A stretch of DNA of 64,000 bases, taken from the NCBI GenBank assembly GCA_009760855.2, contig WPIO01000050.1, forward strand, positions 1,526,001 to 1,590,000, given 5' to 3'. Of the stretch, positions 59,201 to 64,000 are shown one piece after another (position 1 is the stretch's first letter; each line of letters opens with the position of its first letter). A program made the translations under genes and the position numbers. The notes under the pieces are model-generated. The model was not told the origin of the DNA, ran no database searches, and was given only the letters and a program-made list of their open reading frames with translations. Source of the stretch: Cristatella mucedo (taxonomy: Eukaryota; Bryozoa; Phylactolaemata; Cristatellidae).

Positions 59201-59310
59201 TATTACTCACCATTCAATTGCATTTTCCTTTGCATCAACTATAAAGCCTAGAGAGCGCCTAGAGAGAGATTGAGTTCTTTGAGGGCGCTTTATCAAGTGC
59301 ATTACTATTA
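56240..59310 (+). mobile_element. LINE family 1 (L2-like) copy C, nearly complete
   Basis: The best copy in the window. Endonuclease: GIDLLALTETCL (56325), a frameshift near 56440, then VAVIYRPPS (56560) and the catalytic MGDFNVHFD (56665). The RT frame is open for 457 codons (57080-58453): [16 protein letters not shown] (57935), GVPQGSVLGP (58120) and the catalytic FYADD (58215). After a stop at 58451 the C-terminal domain continues with further frameshifts. The tail is standard and ends near 59310. Family knowledge: APE endonuclease plus RT without an RNase H domain and a short tandem 3' tail fits the L2 clade. Two to four disabling mutations make it a recent but inactive copy. Confidence 0.93.
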
Positions 59311-60689
59311 TTACATTATTATGATAGTAATAATTCAGTTGCCTAGCGCTCGAATGGCATATTCTTGGAGCTAATAATGATAATTATGACAGTAATAGTT
59401 CAGTTGCCTGGCGAGGTCATTGCTCTCTGCGATATTTTTCCTTCGGACCGTCATTGTATTGTCGAGCTATTGAGCGCTCTCGTATTTTCCAACGACCTCG
59501 GGTATTTTTTGCGGCTTCAGCATTCATCGTGGTGCTCCCAGAGGATCGAGCACTTAGCCGCTGGCACGCTGCCAGTGCATAGTTTTGTCTGCGTCACCTA
59601 CGCTCAGCTATAGTCAGCGAGAGCTTCCCAGTTACCAGCCAGGACGGCGCAGTGAAGTGAGTTGCTGCCAGGACGGTGCAGTGAAGAAATACCGAATCTT
59701 TTCGTATACGTTTACGGCGGTAGGCAGAGGTAGTTTCATTTATATCGAGCACTGTACTAACCGCACTGTGCTTAGCTGTTTGCTCTGCTACGGTTTATAT
59801 TTTGGTTTTGGTTTAACTTGTAAAGCATTGCCTGCCTATTAATAATTATGAGTGCCAGCTCTGTCACTGGGAAATTGCTGCCGCTGGAGGGCGCATTGCT
59901 AAGGTTCGCGTTCCGGTCACGTGGCGGAGCAGGCAAGAGGTAGCAGGCGTTGGTTTAACAACTATCAAGGATCGGGCTGCCATGTCACACTACGAGTCGT
60001 GGCGAGGTCGAAAAACTGAACTCCTATGAAGTTTGCTGCGCTGCTTGCGTAGGGGACCTTGCGGCCACAGCGGGACTCTGCTGATCAAAGAGAAAACAAG
60101 AAGAATACTAACTGCCCAGTCGGAGTGATAGTTAAATAATAATATCACGAGACATTTAAGAAAACGCAGCAAATATTTTGGATTTCTGTAGAGTTTAAAG
60201 CGCGCGATTCTTATTCCCCGCACGAATTCACGAATTCAATGGTTGGCCGTGATGGCCCTGCGTATCTTCCTAGGTGCGGCGTGGCAATAGCAAGATCTGA
60301 AAGTAGCGGCTGCGTGGCGGTCACGTGGCGGAGGAGGCAGGAAGTAGTGGCTGCGTTGCTGACATGAAGGTAGCAACTTTGCAAGGTCATATCGTGCAAA
60401 AGTCAGCAGCCGGTCAATTTAGTTACGACGGTGTATTGATGTGCTTAGCATGACATCGAAGGCTATCCAACATCCTGGCTTCCTCCGTATACATGTTTGT
60501 GGTGTAGTGTGAATTAAGCTAAATTTGATTCGCAAGAAGCTTAAACAACTAGCAAGTCCAAATCCAATGCCAGCATGTCATAGATTGAATTTTGTATTTT
60601 ACGTGCAGGTTTAAAGCTGGGTCCAACCCATCGATGAGAAGACTAAGTGTTACTTAATTGCTTCAGCGTCGGCTTGCAATTCCTCATAT
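59311..60689. other. Intergenic stretch with small duplications
   Basis: A 30 bp direct repeat (59318 and 59383), two 'ccaggacgg(c/t)gcagtgaag' units near 59640-59685, and repeated 'ggtcacgtggcgga' at about 59912 and 60317. A SINE-2-like head ('ggccgtgatggccctg') lies at 60245. No gene is supported. Confidence 0.45.
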
Positions 60690-60955
60690 AATAATAATAA
60701 TAATAATAATAATTCACTTGATAAAGCGCCCTCAGAGAACTCAATCTCTCTCTAGGCGCTTTACATTTGCTGTAAAGTGAAATGCAATTGAATGGTAAGT
60801 AAAATCATGCTTGAAAAACAAACGAAATGAATAATATGGTTAGGGGTGACATGCACAGGGTCAGCATGCAAATGTGGTTAGTGGCAGCATGCACAGTGTC
60901 AGCACGCATAAGCACATCAAAGACGAATCACAGGGACCCACTAAATGCTGTCTTA
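60690..60955 (-). mobile_element. LINE family 1, 3' end fragment
   Basis: (TAA)n, then the reverse complement of the tail, the 'gacatgcacagggtcagc' units and 'gggacccactaaatgctgtc'. Little diverged from copies A and C. Confidence 0.87.
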
Positions 60956-60957
60956 AA

Positions 60958-60964
<7 letters not shown>

Positions 60965-60996
<32 letters not shown>
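60965..60996 (+). repeat. (TA)n microsatellite
   Basis: About 16 TA units next to the LINE fragment. Confidence 0.95.
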
Positions 60997-60999
<3 letters not shown>

Positions 61000-61369
61000 A
61001 TGCCTGTGAAGCCTTGTTTCTCAGGCATATCACGGCCTGCCTTACAAGAACTATCCTTAAACTGCAATGCTTCCGAATATTAATTCGGTTACAAATGAAA
61101 GCTCCCTTATTAATAATTTTAATTTCCCCGGCTGCGCTCCATCGGTGTCGAAATTTTCAGCAGTCATAGATACGGAGCTGCTGCTCACAGGTCTGCTGCA
61201 CCGTGCAGCGTGTGGCTGGGGACGAGAAGTCAGCTTTCTGGTTTTCTAATAGACGATGCTCGACATTGACGGTTTCGTCTTCGACAGATGCATAAATTTT
61301 GAAAACTTTGTTAAGAAGACTGCTTCCAGCTGGCCATCACGTCCGATCCCTATTTGAGATTAGGAACTG

Positions 61370-62065
61370 TCTTCCATGGCGGCTTGAAAAAAAATTAACT
61401 AGCTCCTTTGTCCTGTCTCGGCTGGATTATTGGGATTTCATTTCGGCTAGGCTACCGAAAAAAAGCCACCAGGTCACTGCAGCTGGCGATGAAAATGGCT
61501 GCTAGGCTAGTTAAAAAATCCCAGAGGTCAAGGACAACGTGTCGCCTTTGCTGAAAGAGCTCAGGATGGCTTCGATGGCTGATCAACGGCCTCAGGGCAA
61601 AGTTTTTAAGCTGACCCACAAGGTCAAGGCCATGGCCTGGCTTCTCCATATTTAGCAGAACTGCAGCACGAGTTTCAGCCTCCTCGTGCTCTCAGGTCCT
61701 CTATGGACAATAAAAAGGCTGTGAAATTCCTCCACCTAAAGAATGTTGGCGACAGAAGCTGTAGCTCTGCAGGTCCTAGACTGTAGAACTCGCTTCCACA
61801 ATTCTTACGTAAAGACTGCTACTCTCCTGCTGCCGACTATGGCACATCCTTTCCAGCCGTCCTGAGCTGCTACTTCCATGCTACGCACTACCTCAACTAC
61901 TCACCTGACTTTTCTATGGTTCTCAATTTCTCTTTGTTACGTGAGATGAAGTCTGTTGGCTACCGAATGCGCACCGAAAAGACGCTTAGGCTGTGAGTGC
62001 GCCACACAAAACTCTCCAGCGTATCACCCACATAGTCTTTGTGGATTAACAGACAGAGATACACA
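61370..62065 (+). mobile_element. LINE family 2, C-terminal region and 3' end
   Basis: Parallels 31536-32215: 'ttaactagctcctttgtcct' (LSRLDY), 'ggtcctagactgtagaactc', 'gcgcaccgaaaagacgctta' and 'cccacatagtctttgtgga'. More frameshifts than the copy in LIAS. Confidence 0.82.
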
Positions 62066-62923
62066 TGCATATGGTTGAAATGCATGGATGGTCACGGAGC
62101 GAAAAGGATGGATGCAAAATACAGTGAACCAAAAAAATGACTGCAACACTAGAGGATGCTGTCTCGTTGCAGAGGGCGTTGCTTGATGGCTTGCACAGAC
62201 GCAAGCAGTGACCCTCGGATGCTCTCTAGACAAAGAGATTGCGATTGGGATACAAGCCTAAACAAGAGTTCCAACAGAGCTCTAACAGTTGAAACTAAGT
62301 TCCAAAAGAACGCAGCATTGACGCACGAGCAATCAATGGCATCTTTTCAGCGGTTGTGGAGATATAATTTTCATTAGCTGCTGTTCCTTCGAGCGTAGAA
62401 TAGCATGGTCTTCGTGTCATTCCTACCGCAAGCTTAACGTGATATTAGAGTCAAGCATTTATATGCTCTCAGCTGCCTTATTAAGTACTTAGCATCATCA
62501 CTTAGATACCGCTGCTCAGCAGGACAGCACCGGCATTTGGAACCGGCGGTGGAGAACAATCAATCAGACAACGCATATCGTGGGCAACCACGACCACGGA
62601 ACCGCGTATCTGACTCACTGATAAGAAAATATTCGCATCCCGCTCGGTCCTATGGCTATCTCTTGCATCGATAGCCGATGATAGCAATTCAACTGTCGCT
62701 CAAAGTTGGTCTCGTTCAGAATTTGGGGAAGTGTTAGCATTTAGCGAAGTAGTCGCTGCCATCAGTCGCTGAAACTGGTTCTAATGAACAGCAAGTAAAG
62801 CAACGAGGCAGAGAGGGATTGTGCAGAGAAGAAAAAGTCGCGGGCAAACGAGGGACTCAATTACCAGGCACTCGGTATTTGACGCGCGACTACGACGAAA
62901 AAGAGGGAAATGCCCACTAGTGT
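62066..62923. other. Intergenic stretch, nothing recognised
   Basis: Short unassigned frames only. The upstream region of the candidate gene at 62924. Confidence 0.35.
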
Positions 62924-63337
62924 ATGAATGGCGGCGTGCAAGGAAACCGAACGACAATGGCCGACAGTGGCGACGCGCTTCTGGAGCGGGCGGAGATAAT
63001 CGCTGGACGAGAGCCCGCGCAACAGCGGCGCAACAGCGGCGCAACAGCGGCGCAACAGCGGCGCAACAGCGGCGCAACAGCGGCGCAACAGCGGCGCAAC
63101 AGCGGCGCAACAGCGGCGCAACAGCGGCGCAACAGCGGCGCAACAGCGGCGCAACAGCGGCGCAACAGCGGCGCAACAGCGGCGCAACAGCGGCGCAACA
63201 GCGGCGCAACAGCGGCGCAACAGCGGCGCAACAGCGGCGCAACAGCGGCGCACTTGAACTTTCTGCGGGCCACGAGTTGCGAGTTGCGAGCGTTCGTTCG
63301 CAGTATCGACGATCGTGACGTGATCGCGAATGTTTAA
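62924..63337 (+). CDS. Candidate small protein with seven 11-residue repeats
   Basis: An ATG-to-stop frame of 137 aa. The N-terminal part reads MNGGVQGNRTTMADSGDALL and continues with an amphipathic stretch (ERAEIIAGREP). The middle is seven tandem copies of QQRRNSGATAA encoded by a perfect 11 bp minisatellite. The C-terminal part (HLNFLRATSCELRAFVRSID) ends at a TAA. The flanks look coding in this frame, but the repeat opens all six frames, so frame length alone means little. A second in-frame ATG lies 11 codons in. No family is recognised. Confidence 0.3.
   Translation: MNGGVQGNRTTMADSGDALLERAEIIAGREPAQQRRNSGATAAQQRRNSGATAAQQRRNSGATAAQQRRNSGATAAQQRRNSGATAAQQRRNSGATAAQQRRNSGATAAHLNFLRATSCELRAFVRSIDDRDVIANV
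63020..63250 (+). repeat. Perfect 11 bp minisatellite, 21 copies
   Basis: Unit caacagcggcg, 21 tandem copies without a single mismatch (231 bp). Because 11 is not a multiple of 3 and no stop arises, every frame on both strands is open. Confidence 0.98.
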
Positions 63338-63819
63338 GGGACTCCGAGCTCCGACCTCAGCGTAAATGCTGCTGCTCGCACCGCTGTGCTCAGCGCTGAA
63401 AGGGTAGACAGACTTCGCTGATTGCATCGGGTCAGAATGCATAATAACTAGATAGGTTTCGCATACAACGCCCATCCGTTATAACGAAGCCGGTGCTTCT
63501 GATAAGGCTATGTAGCACAATTTGTGTGCCTCGGTAATGAGTATTATTTCCGATTTCTTTGTGCCTCAGCATTATGGAAAATGGCTATTATTGCCTAGAA
63601 ACTTTGCTTTTGTACTTGAACTGTGATTACCTCGAAATCAACCAATTCCTAATGAGAAAAACTGATTAATCCATCTCGTGCAGTCCATAATAAGTCGGAA
63701 GTAACCTTTATTCACGAAGATAAGCCAAAAGAATCACAATTAACGTGTAATTGCTACGAGGTCAGATAATAAATGATCACTGAAAAGGGTTAAGAAACGA
63801 GTAGTAGATATTCTAGATT
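63338..63819. other. Intergenic stretch, nothing recognised
   Basis: AT-richer sequence without a supported gene or repeat family. Confidence 0.35.
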
Positions 63820-63920
63820 TGCGGCTAGGGTCGTGAACTCAAGACATGTATGCAAATTGAAAGCACCAGGATAGAGATACAGGTTTTCTTAAAGTGCAAT
63901 AAAAAGGAAGTATAATTCAT
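63820..63920 (+). mobile_element. SINE-1, degenerate
   Basis: 'ctagggtcgtgaactcaaga' (B-box region), 'gcaccaggatagagatacag' and 'aagtgcaataaaaagga'. A weak match to the SINE-1 3' half. Confidence 0.5.
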
Positions 63921-64000
63921 TTAAAGTTTAAGTTTAGCGCATGATCGTGGAAGTGCTCAACTTGGCGTAAATTCCGCGTAAGCTCCCGCTTTCGATCGTT

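Noticed and set aside
63020-63250. Regular direct repeat considered as a CRISPR array
   Set aside because: Units are contiguous with no spacers and the genome is eukaryotic; it is a minisatellite.

Overview
The window is nuclear DNA of a metazoan animal, most likely an invertebrate. The evidence is multi-exon genes with GT-AG (and one GC-AG) introns, a mitochondrial lipoyl synthase, a Reeler-domain defence protein, an intronless rhodopsin-like GPCR, L2-type non-LTR retrotransposons, tRNA-derived SINEs and very dense microsatellites. I cannot name the species or phylum. Only reading frame, motifs, splice sites and exon phase were used; no database search was possible.

Layout. 1-16 kb: repeat-rich ground with L2-like LINE fragments, two SINE families, a restriction-like-endonuclease retroelement remnant and two orphan minus-strand exons. 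16.4-17.3 kb: a single-exon GPCR with a further 74-codon open frame after its stop. 19.5-24.7 kb (minus): a three-exon gene resembling DDIAS/noxin (zinc ribbon plus RPA-like OB fold, long disordered tail). 25.1-37.5 kb (plus): a complete eight-exon lipoyl synthase gene (LIAS), head to head with the DDIAS-like gene across a 358 bp shared promoter gap. LIAS introns hold SINEs, LINE tails and a 1.08 kb polypurine tract. 38-46 kb: repeats, including a LINE interrupted by a hAT-like MITE and by another LINE fragment. 46.7-50.9 kb (minus): a complete three-exon secreted Reeler-domain gene, with a candidate mitochondrial-type first exon starting divergently at 51.2 kb. 52-62 kb: LINE-dominated, with one nearly complete L2-like copy. 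62.9-63.3 kb: a candidate small gene containing 21 perfect copies of an 11 bp unit.

The three multi-exon models each close exactly in phase: LIAS 1302 nt (433 aa), DDIAS-like 1812 nt (603 aa), Reeler 477 nt (158 aa). LIAS makes lipoate on the mitochondrial 2-oxoacid dehydrogenases and glycine-cleavage H protein; the DDIAS-like protein would act in the nucleus; the Reeler protein is secreted. No shared pathway is implied beyond the likely LIAS/DDIAS-like promoter.

Repeat names used below: family 1 = L2-like LINE ending in (TAT/TTA)n after a conserved GC-box tail; family 2 = a second, diverged L2-like LINE; family 3 = a third fragmentary one; SINE-1 = tRNA head with a family 1-like tail; SINE-2 = tRNA head with a different tail.
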